Assembly: GCA_035252155.1 (NCBI GenBank)
Contig: DATFDL010000722.1
Coordinates: 1 to 7,367 of the forward strand
DNA length: 7,367 bases
From: JAICLL01 sp035252155
Lineage (GTDB): Bacteria; Planctomycetota; Planctomycetia; Pirellulales; JAICIG01
Direction of reading: 5' to 3'
The number at the start of each line of letters is the position of its first letter. Position 1 is the stretch's first letter. Shown here piece after piece: positions 1 through 5,934 of this stretch. The position numbers were made by a program, and so were the translations under genes. The notes under the pieces are model-generated. The model was not told the origin of the DNA. It did not search any database and saw only the letters and a list, made by a program, of their open reading frames with translations.

Positions 1-1
1 G

Positions 2-2212
2 GTGCGCCGGGCGCCGCTGCTGCCGCCGCCAGCCGCCCGGGCGTTTCCCGACGTGTCACTGGTGGGCGCCTACGACGCGCTGCTGGCGCGCTACATGCCG
101 CCGGGCCTGTTGATCGGTGAAGGCCGCGAACTGTTGCACGTTTTTGGCGACGCGCAGCAGTTTTTGCGAGTCAAGCCAGGGCGGCCCAGCGGCGACGCCC
201 TCGATCTGCTCGACGACGATCTGAAAGCGGCGGTCACCGGCGCGCTGCAAAAAGCCCGAAAAGACAGGCAACCCGTCCACTATTCGGGCATTCGGCTTTC
301 GGTCGGTGGGCGCGAAGGGCTGTATCGCGTGAGCGTCGAGCCGGTCGACAATCAGCGCAGCAAGGCGCTGCAAATGTTCGTGTCGATCGTCGAGATGGCC
401 GAACAGCCGGCGGCGGAGGGCGAGTGGGCGCCGCCGCTGGACTCGGACGTGCGGCGGCTGTCGCGCGATCGCATCGAAGGGCTCGAAGCCGAACTGCGCT
501 ACACTAAAGAGAACTTGCAGGCCACCATCGAAGAGGTGGAGACCAGCAACGAGGAATTGCAGGCCACGAACGAAGAACTGGTTGCTTCCAACGAGGAACT
601 GCAAAGCACCAACGAAGAGCTGCACTCGGTCAACGAAGAGCTGTATACGGTGAACGCCGAGCATCAGAAAAAAATCAGCGAGTTGATGGAGCTGCACGCC
701 GACCTGGAGGCGCTGCTGACGGCCACGGAGGTGGGCACGATCTTTCTGGATCACGAGCTGCGCATCCGGAAGTTCACGCCATCGGTGAGTGCCGCCTTCA
801 GCCTGTTGCAGCAAGACGTCGGACGGCGCATCGATAGCTTCGCGCACAGCATCTTGCACGAGCGGCTGGTCGAGGACGTGGAAGAGGTACTCCGTACCGG
901 CGAACCCCGCGAGCGCGAGGTGCGCGATCGGCATGGCTTGCATTACCTGCTGCGCATTCTTCCCTACCAGGCGCGCAAATCATCGCGCGGCGCGGTGCTG
1001 ACGCTGGTCGACGTCACCGCGCTGAAAAAGGCCGAGTCGCAATTGGCTGACGCCGTGCGGCGCCGCGACCAGTTCCTGGCGATGCTCTCGCACGAGCTGC
1101 GCAACCCGCTGAACGCCATCACCAGCGCCACCACCTTGCTGGGGCTGCCCAACGTCCCGCCCGATACCGCGCGGCACGCCTATCAAATCATCGAGCGCCA
1201 GGGAATTCACATGGCCAAGCTGCTCGACGAATTGCTCGACGTCTCGCGGATGACTCAGAACAAGCTGCCGATTCAGAAACGAGTCTTCAACCTGAGCGAG
1301 ATCGTAACCGACGCGGTGGCGGCGGTGCAGTCGCGGCTCGACGAGGGGCGATATGAATTTGTGCCCGAAATCGCGTCCACGCCGCTCTGGGTCAACGGAG
1401 ACCCTACGCGACTGCAGCAGGCTCTGACCAATCTTTTGGACAATGCCCTCAAGTACACGCCGGCCGAAGGGCGCATTGTGTTAGCGATGTATCCGGACGG
1501 CGGCGAGGTAGTCGTCCGGGTCAAAGATACCGGCATCGGCGTCGAACCGGAACTCTTGAACCGCATCTTCGATTTGTTCGTGCAGAATCACCAAACGCTC
1601 GCGCGGTCTTCGGGCGGCATGGGTGTGGGGCTATCGATGGTGCGGTCGATTGTCGAGCTGCACGGGGGTCACGTGGCGGCACATAGCGCGGGCGCGGGCA
1701 CTGGGAGCGAATTCGTGATCCGCCTGCCGCGTGCGGCGGCGCCGCCGCAACTGCCGATAGCCGTCGCCGAGGCGCAGCCCTCGTCCGTTCGCGACAAGCT
1801 GGTGGTCATCGTCGAAGACGATGCCGACAATCGAGACATGTTGCGGGCGCTGCTGGAGTCGCACGGCTTCGCAGTTTACGCGGCGTCCAATGGCCAGGAG
1901 GGCATTTTGGCCATCGAACGGTTTAGCCCGGTCGCGGCGCTGGTCGATATTGGTCTGCCCGGAATTGATGGCTATGAAGTGGCCGAACACGTCCGCCGCA
2001 ATCTGGGCGAACGCACCTACTTGGTGGCCCTGACCGGCTACGGACAGGCCGACGACGTGCAAACGGCGATTTCAAAAGGTTTTAATCGCCATGTGGTCAA
2101 GCCGCTGAGCCGTGAAAAGCTGGTGGAAGTGCTGTCGCAGTTTCTTCCGACCGATGCTCCTCCGGCCAATGCGCCGTTGAAAGACAGCCCCCTCGTTTCT
2201 TCCCCGCAGTAA
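2..2212 (+). CDS. Hybrid sensor histidine kinase, C-terminal part of a CheB/CheR-PAS-HisKA-HATPase-REC type protein (5' end outside window)
   Basis: The frame is open to the left edge, so the true start is probably upstream; the GTG at 2 is only the first start codon visible. Visible domains by residue of this fragment are: PAS-like region about 20-132; coiled coil about 155-240 with six consecutive 7-residue N-E-E-L type units (182-223); second PAS-like region about 235-340; HisKA with H-box MLSHELRNPLNAI (phospho-acceptor H364); HATPase with N-box LLDNALKYTP (N481), G1 DTGIG (509-513) and G2 GGMGVGL (538-544); and a receiver domain about 599-715 with acidic pair D606/D607, phospho-acceptor D649 in VDIGLPGIDGYE, T678 and K700. 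All key residues for autophosphorylation and phosphotransfer are present. The NEEL coiled coil followed by PAS is typical of proteins that begin with CheB methylesterase and CheR methyltransferase domains, so I infer those lie upstream. No transmembrane segment is seen, so it is probably cytosolic. No output domain follows the receiver. It appears unrelated in function to the operon downstream. Confidence 0.93.
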   Translation: MRRAPLLPPPAARAFPDVSLVGAYDALLARYMPPGLLIGEGRELLHVFGDAQQFLRVKPGRPSGDALDLLDDDLKAAVTGALQKARKDRQPVHYSGIRLSVGGREGLYRVSVEPVDNQRSKALQMFVSIVEMAEQPAAEGEWAPPLDSDVRRLSRDRIEGLEAELRYTKENLQATIEEVETSNEELQATNEELVASNEELQSTNEELHSVNEELYTVNAEHQKKISELMELHADLEALLTATEVGTIFLDHELRIRKFTPSVSAAFSLLQQDVGRRIDSFAHSILHERLVEDVEEVLRTGEPREREVRDRHGLHYLLRILPYQARKSSRGAVLTLVDVTALKKAESQLADAVRRRDQFLAMLSHELRNPLNAITSATTLLGLPNVPPDTARHAYQIIERQGIHMAKLLDELLDVSRMTQNKLPIQKRVFNLSEIVTDAVAAVQSRLDEGRYEFVPEIASTPLWVNGDPTRLQQALTNLLDNALKYTPAEGRIVLAMYPDGGEVVVRVKDTGIGVEPELLNRIFDLFVQNHQTLARSSGGMGVGLSMVRSIVELHGGHVAAHSAGAGTGSEFVIRLPRAAAPPQLPIAVAEAQPSSVRDKLVVIVEDDADNRDMLRALLESHGFAVYAASNGQEGILAIERFSPVAALVDIGLPGIDGYEVAEHVRRNLGERTYLVALTGYGQADDVQTAISKGFNRHVVKPLSREKLVEVLSQFLPTDAPPANAPLKDSPLVSSPQ

Positions 2213-2380
2213 CATCAAACAAGCGTACGGAACCAGAAGTGCTGCCGGCTTGGGAAGGAGTCAAGCCAACATGTAGCCTCCCCAACTGGTGCGAAGGTCT
2301 GCCTTTCGTTCGGGTCATGGGGTGCCAAAGCCTCGTACCGTCACCCCAACGAGCCTCGCCGATTTTCTCGCGCGACCGTC
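2213..2380. other. Intergenic region after the kinase gene, two weak hairpins, no gene seen
   Basis: Short reading frames exist here on both strands, but none has a recognisable protein or a convincing ribosome-binding site. Two small inverted repeats are visible: GGCTTG (2247-2252) with CAAGCC (2262-2267), and TGGGGTG (2318-2324) with CACCCCA (2342-2348). Neither is followed directly by a T run (the nearest TTTT is at 2363-2366), so a factor-independent terminator for the kinase gene cannot be claimed with confidence. Confidence 0.4.
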
Positions 2381-2408
2381 TTGCATGTTGCCCGAACTTG
2401 GTTATATT
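2381..2408 (+). promoter_or_regulatory. Candidate sigma-70-type promoter of the tRNA-tuf operon
   Basis: A -35-like TTGCAT (2381-2386) and a -10-like TATATT (2403-2408, five of six consensus bases) are separated by 16 bp. The -10 box lies in a locally AT-rich stretch within GC-rich DNA. Transcription would begin near 2415, about 20 nt before the first tRNA gene. The -35 box matches only three consensus positions, so the call rests mainly on the -10 box and the position ahead of a tRNA cluster. Confidence 0.5.
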
Positions 2409-2436
2409 TAGTGGTTTTCGTGGCGGGTAAGTGCAG

Positions 2437-2509
2437 GCTAGCGTAGCTCAATCGGCAGAGCAGCTGATTTGTAATCAGCAGGTTGTGGGTTCAAGTCCCT
2501 CCGCTAGCT
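2437..2509 (+). tRNA. tRNA-Thr (anticodon TGT)
   Basis: A full cloverleaf of 73 nt can be drawn. The acceptor stem is GCTAGCG/CGCTAGC (7 perfect pairs), the D stem is GCTC/GAGC, and the anticodon stem is GCTGA/TCAGC. The loop TTTGTAA has anticodon TGT at 2470-2472, reading ACA. The T loop is TTCAAGT; the T stem GTGGG/CCCTC has one T-T mismatch. The discriminator is T2509 and no CCA is encoded. It is the first gene of the tRNA-tuf cluster and holds the position of thrU in E. coli. Confidence 0.97.
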
Positions 2510-2554
2510 GTACGCCGACAGGTTGCCGGAGCGGACACACGTTGTCGAACGAGC

Positions 2555-2636
2555 GGGGGGTTTCCCGAGCGGTCAAAGGGGTCAGACTGTAAATCTGATG
2601 GCACTGCCTTCACAGGTTCGAATCCTGTACCCCCCA
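2555..2636 (+). tRNA. tRNA-Tyr (anticodon GTA)
   Basis: This is an 82-nt class II tRNA with a long variable arm. The acceptor stem is GGGGGGT/ACCCCCC, and the anticodon stem TCAGA/TCTGA holds the loop CTGTAAA with anticodon GTA. The variable arm is TGGCACTGCC-like. The T stem is ACAGG/CCTGT with loop TTCGAAT. The discriminator is A2636 and CCA is not encoded. It lies 45 nt after tRNA-Thr(TGT), in the tyrU position of the E. coli tufB operon. A heptad repeat array starts 3 nt after its end. Confidence 0.97.
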
Positions 2637-2639
2637 GTA

Positions 2640-2703
2640 GGGTTCAGGGTTCAGGGTTCAGGGTTCAGCCAAGGAGTCAGGGGTCGGGGGTCGGCATTCA
2701 GGG
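2640..2703 (+). repeat. GGGTTCA heptad array A (G-rich strand in transcript sense)
   Basis: Four perfect tandem GGTTCAG heptads occupy 2641-2668. They are followed by diverged GGGTCAG/GGGTCGG-like units to 2703. With the G at 2640, four GGG runs (2640-2642, 2647-2649, 2654-2656, 2661-2663) are separated each time by the loop TTCA, a pattern able to form a G-quadruplex in DNA or in the tRNA precursor. The segment at 2677-2692 is the exact reverse complement of 2851-2866 in array B, so A and B form an inverted pair. Confidence 0.9.
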
Positions 2704-2841
2704 AACTTTGCTTGCGGCCGCTGAGCATCTGGTGCCGGCTTCAAGAGCAGCGGCGTGTTCGTCGCAGCGGTGTCCCCGGCCATAAGAAGAAGTTCGCCCT
2801 CGGTGTACAAAGAATAATAAACCAGATGATCGCTTTGTCTT
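2704..2841. other. Interior of the inverted heptad-array pair, no gene recognised
   Basis: About 140 bp lie between the two inverted arrays inside the tRNA cluster. Reading frames on both strands cross it, but they continue into tRNA genes or repeats and resemble no protein family I know. Base composition changes from GC-rich on the left to AT-rich near 2805-2830. It may be a decayed insertion or the body of a small non-autonomous repeat element; the sequence alone does not decide. Confidence 0.35.
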
Positions 2842-2911
2842 CTGAACCCTGACCCCCGACCCCTGAATCCCGAATCCTTTCCTGAACCCTAAACCCTGAA
2901 CCCTAAACCCT
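2842..2911 (-). repeat. CCCTGAA/CCCTAAA heptad array B (inverted relative to array A)
   Basis: The + strand shows CTGAACCCT followed by variant units, then alternating CCCTGAA and CCCTAAA heptads up to the tRNA-Gly gene, which starts 5 nt later. It carries the 16-bp reverse complement (2851-2866) of a piece of array A. The last units include CCCTAAA, identical in sequence to the plant telomere heptad; this is a coincidence of short sequence, not evidence of a telomere. The runs of C mean the minus strand could form a G-quadruplex. Confidence 0.88.
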
Positions 2912-2916
2912 ATGTC

Positions 2917-2987
2917 GCGGGTGTAGCTCAATGGTAGAGCAATAGCCTTCCAAGCTAAAGACGAGGGTTCGATTCCCTTCACCCGCT
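2917..2987 (+). tRNA. tRNA-Gly (anticodon TCC)
   Basis: This is a 71-nt cloverleaf. The acceptor stem is GCGGGTG/CACCCGC and the D stem is GCTC/GAGC. The anticodon loop is CTTCCAA with anticodon TCC at 2949-2951, reading GGA/GGG. The T arm is GAGGG-TTCGATT-CCCTT. The outermost anticodon-stem pair is an A-A mismatch. The discriminator is T2987 and CCA is not encoded. It is separated from the next tRNA by 4 nt, so both come from one precursor. It matches the glyT position of the E. coli tufB operon. Confidence 0.97.
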
Positions 2988-2991
2988 GATG

Positions 2992-3064
<73 letters not shown>

Positions 3065-3222
3065 CTTGTGCTTTCGAGAATCGAACCGACAATCTGGCGA
3101 CAGACTTCACGCGACACGCATCGACCGCATAAAGAGGATCGTTTTCGTCAAATCTTTTGATAACCACGGGATCCACCTTCGGTAAAACCCCGGAGCTTGC
3201 TTTCAAACGTTAGGGAGACAGA
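3065..3222 (+). promoter_or_regulatory. Leader between tRNA-Thr and tuf, with tuf ribosome-binding site
   Basis: This is 158 nt without a gene. The Shine-Dalgarno sequence AGGGAG (3212-3217) sits 5 nt before the tuf ATG and fixes that start. Small hairpins are possible at 3073-3085 (TTCGA/TCGAA) and 3148-3160 (TCAAA/TTTGA). A -35-like TTGATA (3157-3162) stands 18 bp before a poor -10-like GGTAAA (3181-3186), so a secondary tuf promoter is possible but weak. No terminator is seen, which is compatible with read-through from the tRNA genes. Confidence 0.45.
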
Positions 3223-4422
3223 ATGGCCAAGGCAACATTTGAACGGAAAAAACCACACGTCAACGTCGGGACGATCGGGCACATTGACCACGGCAAGACC
3301 ACGCTGACCGGCGCGATCTTGTCGGTGCAGGCCGCCAAGGGACTGGCCAACTTCAAGTCGTACGCCGACATCGCCAAGGGCGGCACGGTGCGCGACGAAA
3401 CGAAGACGGTGACCATCGCGGTCAGCCACGTCGAATATGAGACAGCCAACCGGCACTACGCCCATATCGACTGCCCCGGCCACGCCGACTTTATCAAGAA
3501 CATGATCACCGGCGCCGCTCAAATGGACGGCGCCATCCTGGTGGTGTCGGCGGCCGACGGCCCCATGCCCCAGACGCGCGAGCACATTCTGCTGGCCCGC
3601 CAGGTGGGCGTGCCGGCGCTGGTGGTGTTTTTGAACAAGGTCGATCTGGTCGACGATCCGGAACTGCTGGAGCTGGTCGAGTTGGAGCTGCGCGAGCTGC
3701 TCACGCACTATGGTTTTCCGGGCGACGAGATCCCCATCATTCGCGGGGCCAGCCGTCCGGCTTACGACAGCCCGAAAGATCCTGAGAAAACCAAGTGCAT
3801 TCAGGACCTCATGGATGCGATCGACAGCTACATTCCCGAGCCGGTGCGCGAGGTCGACAAGCCGTTCTTGATGGCGGTCGAAGACGTCTTCTCGATCGAA
3901 GGCCGCGGCACCGTGGCCACCGGCCGCATCGAGCGCGGGCAAGTCAAGGTGGGCGAAGAAGTCGAGATCGTGGGCCTGGCCAAAAAGCCCGCCAAGACCA
4001 CCGTGACCGGCGTCGAGATGTTCAACAAGACGCTCGATTCGGGACAGGCGGGCGACAACGTGGGCTGCCTGTTGCGCGGCCTCAAGCGTGAAGACATCGA
4101 GCGCGGGCAGGTGTTGGCCAAGCCCGCCTCGATCACGCCGCACACCAAGTTCGAGGCCGAGGTCTACGTGCTCTCGAAGGAAGAGGGAGGCCGGCATACG
4201 CCGTTCTTCAGCGGTTATCGGCCGCAGTTTTACTTCCGCACGACCGACGTGACCGGCACGGCCAACCTGACAGGCGACGTCGAGATGTGCATGCCCGGCG
4301 ACAACGCCAAGCTGTCGATCGAGCTGATCAGCCCGATCGCCATGGACGACGGCGTGCGTTTCGCCATCCGCGAGGGCGGCAAGACCGTGGGATCGGGCGT
4401 GGTGACGAAGATCCTGGAATAG
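3223..4422 (+). CDS. tuf: Translation elongation factor EF-Tu
   Basis: This GTPase delivers aminoacyl-tRNA to the ribosomal A site in the cytosol. The full-length 399 residues begin with MAKATFERKKPHVNVGTIGH. Domain 1 spans about 1-208, with G1 GHIDHGKT (19-26), G3 DCPGH (83-87, including the catalytic His87) and G4 NKVD (138-141). Domains 2 and 3 follow (about 215-310 and 311-399), with GRGTVATGR, EGGRHTPFF and GYRPQFYFRTTDVTG all intact. The ATG at 3223 has a good AGGGAG ribosome-binding site. Two core motifs differ from the usual bacterial text: switch I reads KTVTIAV (61-67) instead of RGITIN, keeping the Mg-binding Thr64, and the G5 motif reads GASRP (175-179) where SAL is usual. All other features are those of a functional EF-Tu. 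The gene follows two tRNA genes for threonine and glycine and precedes tRNA-Trp, with no terminator in between. Confidence 0.98.
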   Translation: MAKATFERKKPHVNVGTIGHIDHGKTTLTGAILSVQAAKGLANFKSYADIAKGGTVRDETKTVTIAVSHVEYETANRHYAHIDCPGHADFIKNMITGAAQMDGAILVVSAADGPMPQTREHILLARQVGVPALVVFLNKVDLVDDPELLELVELELRELLTHYGFPGDEIPIIRGASRPAYDSPKDPEKTKCIQDLMDAIDSYIPEPVREVDKPFLMAVEDVFSIEGRGTVATGRIERGQVKVGEEVEIVGLAKKPAKTTVTGVEMFNKTLDSGQAGDNVGCLLRGLKREDIERGQVLAKPASITPHTKFEAEVYVLSKEEGGRHTPFFSGYRPQFYFRTTDVTGTANLTGDVEMCMPGDNAKLSIELISPIAMDDGVRFAIREGGKTVGSGVVTKILE

Positions 4423-4450
4423 TTGTTGTAACTTAACCGCCTTTGTGCAG

Positions 4451-4526
4451 AGGGGCGTAGCTCAATTGGCAGAGCGCTGGTCTCCAAAACCAGAGGTTGC
4501 GAGTTCGATTCCCGCCGCCCCTGCCA
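4451..4526 (+). tRNA. tRNA-Trp (anticodon CCA)
   Basis: The cloverleaf has acceptor stem AGGGGCG/CGCCCCT, D stem GCTC/GAGC and anticodon stem CTGGT/ACCAG. The loop CTCCAAA has anticodon CCA at 4484-4486, and the T loop is TTCGATT. The T stem GCGAG/CCCGC has one A-C mismatch. The discriminator G4523 is followed by CCA (4524-4526), so this is the only tRNA of the five here whose 3' CCA is written in the DNA. A tRNA-Trp gene between tuf and secE is a common bacterial arrangement. Confidence 0.97.
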
Positions 4527-4536
4527 GCTACGTTCG

Positions 4537-4571
4537 GGCATCGGCCGGCCGCGGTCCGGTCGGCCGATGCC
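4537..4571 (+). promoter_or_regulatory. Strong stem-loop between tRNA-Trp and secE
   Basis: Eleven perfect pairs (GGCATCGGCCG, 4537-4547, with CGGCCGATGCC, 4561-4571) continue inward through one G-T pair and three more pairs, giving a 15-bp stem with the 5-nt loop CGGTC. No T run follows, so it is not a standard factor-independent terminator. A short alternative hairpin (GATGC 4566-4570 with GCATC 4575-4579, loop CGGA) uses bases of the right arm and excludes the first structure. Likely roles are tRNA precursor processing, mRNA 5'-end protection or attenuation ahead of secE; none is proven. Confidence 0.6.
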
Positions 4572-4629
4572 GGAGCATCCGAATCGGGCGTTTGTATCGG
4601 AGACAACCCCAGGGACGAGGTTTGAATAG

Positions 4630-5064
4630 GTGAAAGAAGGCAATACCGCAATTCATCCGCTGTGGCGCGACCTGTTCAGCGTCGGCATCTACAAGCGCAG
4701 CCAGGGACGGATTGCGCGCCAGGTGACCTTCGCGGTTTTGGCCGCGGTGTTCGCGGTGGGCGCCTGGAAGCTGAAGGACTATTTGATCGAGCGCCCTACC
4801 ACCTGGCAGTATGCCGCCAGCGGCGCGGTGCTGGTACTGGGGTGCTGGCTGGCCTACCGCGTGGTGAACATGCCGCGCTTCGCCGATTTTTTGATCGCCG
4901 TCGAAGCCGAGATGAACAAGGTGTCGTGGCCCTCGCGGCTCGAGTTGGTCCGCAGCGCGATGGTGGTCATCATCGTGATGTTTGGTCTGGCGGCCGTGCT
5001 CTATTTTTACGATTTGCTGTGGCAGTTTTTACTCACGCAACTCGGCGTATTGCGACGAGGCTAG
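4630..5064 (+). CDS. secE: Preprotein translocase subunit SecE
   Basis: SecE is the small essential subunit that clamps SecY in the SecYEG protein-export channel of the inner membrane. The product is 144 residues, closer to the three-helix E. coli form (127) than to the single-helix form of many bacteria. Hydrophobic segments lie at about 31-47, 60-79 and 107-135. The conserved amphipathic helix and hinge precede the last one (FADFLIAVEAEMNKVSWPSR, 84-103), with the family signature EMNKVSWPSR. The start is GTG at 4630, with GAGG at 4617-4620, 9 nt upstream. The gene lies between tRNA-Trp and nusG, its universal partner; its stop codon is directly followed by the nusG start. The two extra N-terminal helices are not needed for the conserved core. 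Confidence 0.95.
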   Translation: MKEGNTAIHPLWRDLFSVGIYKRSQGRIARQVTFAVLAAVFAVGAWKLKDYLIERPTTWQYAASGAVLVLGCWLAYRVVNMPRFADFLIAVEAEMNKVSWPSRLELVRSAMVVIIVMFGLAAVLYFYDLLWQFLLTQLGVLRRG

Positions 5065-5934
5065 GTGGCTGTGATGGATGAGCTAGACAAACCGGCGGCC
5101 GAGGCGGGTGGCGACCCGTCGGAGCACAACGGCAATGCGCACGGCGGCGCGCCCTCGCACGCCGCGCCCGCGGCCCATGAACTGTCTGCTGAACGGGACG
5201 CGGACGAAATCACCGCCGAAGCCCAGGTAGCCGCCGGCCTTGTGCCGGGCGCCGCTGAACCAGACTCGCCGGCGATGCGGCTCGAAGATGACGAACCTGC
5301 CGACGAGATTGAACCAAGCGATCAGGAAGCGGCAGAAGAAGAAGAAGCGATCGACGAGCCGGTCACCGCCGCGGCCGAGGAGCCGCAAGAATTGCCGCCG
5401 GTCAAGCTCGATTGGTACATCCTCAAGGTTCAAAGCAATCGCGAAGACTCGATCGCCGACGCGCTGCAGCGGCGCATTAAGATCGCGGGACTCGACCGGT
5501 TCTTCGATCAGGTGATTGTGCCCATCGAAAAGGTTTCGGAATTCAAAAATGGCAAAAAGCGGGTCGTCAAGCGAAAGCTCTATCCCGGCTACCTCGTGGT
5601 CCACATGGAGCTGAACGACGACACCTGGTTTTTGGTCCGCGAGACGCCGGGCATCGGCGATTTCACCGGATCGGGCGGCAAACCCACCCCCATGCTTCCG
5701 CACGAGGTCAACAAGATCGTCGCCAAGCAAGACGAAAAAACAGAAGAGCAGGCGGTGATCGACGTCAAGTTCAAGCCGGGCGACCGCGTGCGGATCAATG
5801 AGGGCACCTTTGAGAATTTTGAGGGCGACGTCGACAACATTGACATGGCCAACGGCCGCGTCACCGTGATGATCAACATTTTCGGCCGCTCCACACCGGT
5901 CGAATTGGAATATTGGCAAGTCGAGGGCGTGTAA
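5065..5934 (+). CDS. nusG: Transcription elongation/antitermination factor NusG with long acidic N-terminal extension
   Basis: NusG binds the clamp of RNA polymerase and links it to Rho or to ribosomal protein S10. The product is 289 residues against about 180 for a standard NusG. The NGN domain spans about 115-225 (LDWYILKVQSNRE at 115-127, RKLYPGYLVVHM at 170-181, VRETPGIGDF at 191-200). The KOW domain is at 236-289 (FKPGDRVRINEGTFENFEG, NIFGRSTPVELEYWQVE). Residues 1-113 form an Ala/Glu/Asp-rich, low-complexity extension that is probably disordered. Start choice is uncertain: GTG 5065 directly follows the secE stop, while GTG 5071 and ATG 5074 are in frame; GAGG at 5057-5060 lies 4, 10 and 13 nt upstream of these. 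The difference is at most 3 residues. The stop codon overlaps the rplK ATG by one base, so translation is probably coupled. Confidence 0.95.
   Translation: MAVMDELDKPAAEAGGDPSEHNGNAHGGAPSHAAPAAHELSAERDADEITAEAQVAAGLVPGAAEPDSPAMRLEDDEPADEIEPSDQEAAEEEEAIDEPVTAAAEEPQELPPVKLDWYILKVQSNREDSIADALQRRIKIAGLDRFFDQVIVPIEKVSEFKNGKKRVVKRKLYPGYLVVHMELNDDTWFLVRETPGIGDFTGSGGKPTPMLPHEVNKIVAKQDEKTEEQAVIDVKFKPGDRVRINEGTFENFEGDVDNIDMANGRVTVMINIFGRSTPVELEYWQVEGV

Noticed and set aside
56..943. Long minus-strand reading frame opposite the kinase gene (295 codons)
   Set aside because: It mirrors the GC-rich codons of the kinase and has no recognisable domain; the plus strand holds clear kinase motifs.
2318..2366. 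Factor-independent terminator after the kinase gene
   Set aside because: The 7-bp stem has a 17-nt loop and the T run is 15 nt away.
2239..2430. 63-codon plus-strand frame upstream of the tRNA cluster
   Set aside because: No recognisable protein, and it overlaps the candidate promoter.
2483..2852. Plus-strand frames running through tRNA-Tyr and array A
   Set aside because: They translate tRNA and tandem repeat sequence; no ribosome-binding site or protein similarity.
2842..2911. Linear replicon telomere
   Set aside because: Only short heptad runs that lie inside a continuous operon, with genes on both sides.
3148..4197. 349-codon minus-strand frame opposite tuf
   Set aside because: It is a shadow of the GC-biased third positions of tuf; the protein is repetitive in His/Leu/Val and matches no family.
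5913..5933. Upstream TTG start for rplK
   Set aside because: The extra residues MASRGRV have no L11 similarity, while the ATG at 5934 gives the typical MAKQ start with a well placed GAGGG.
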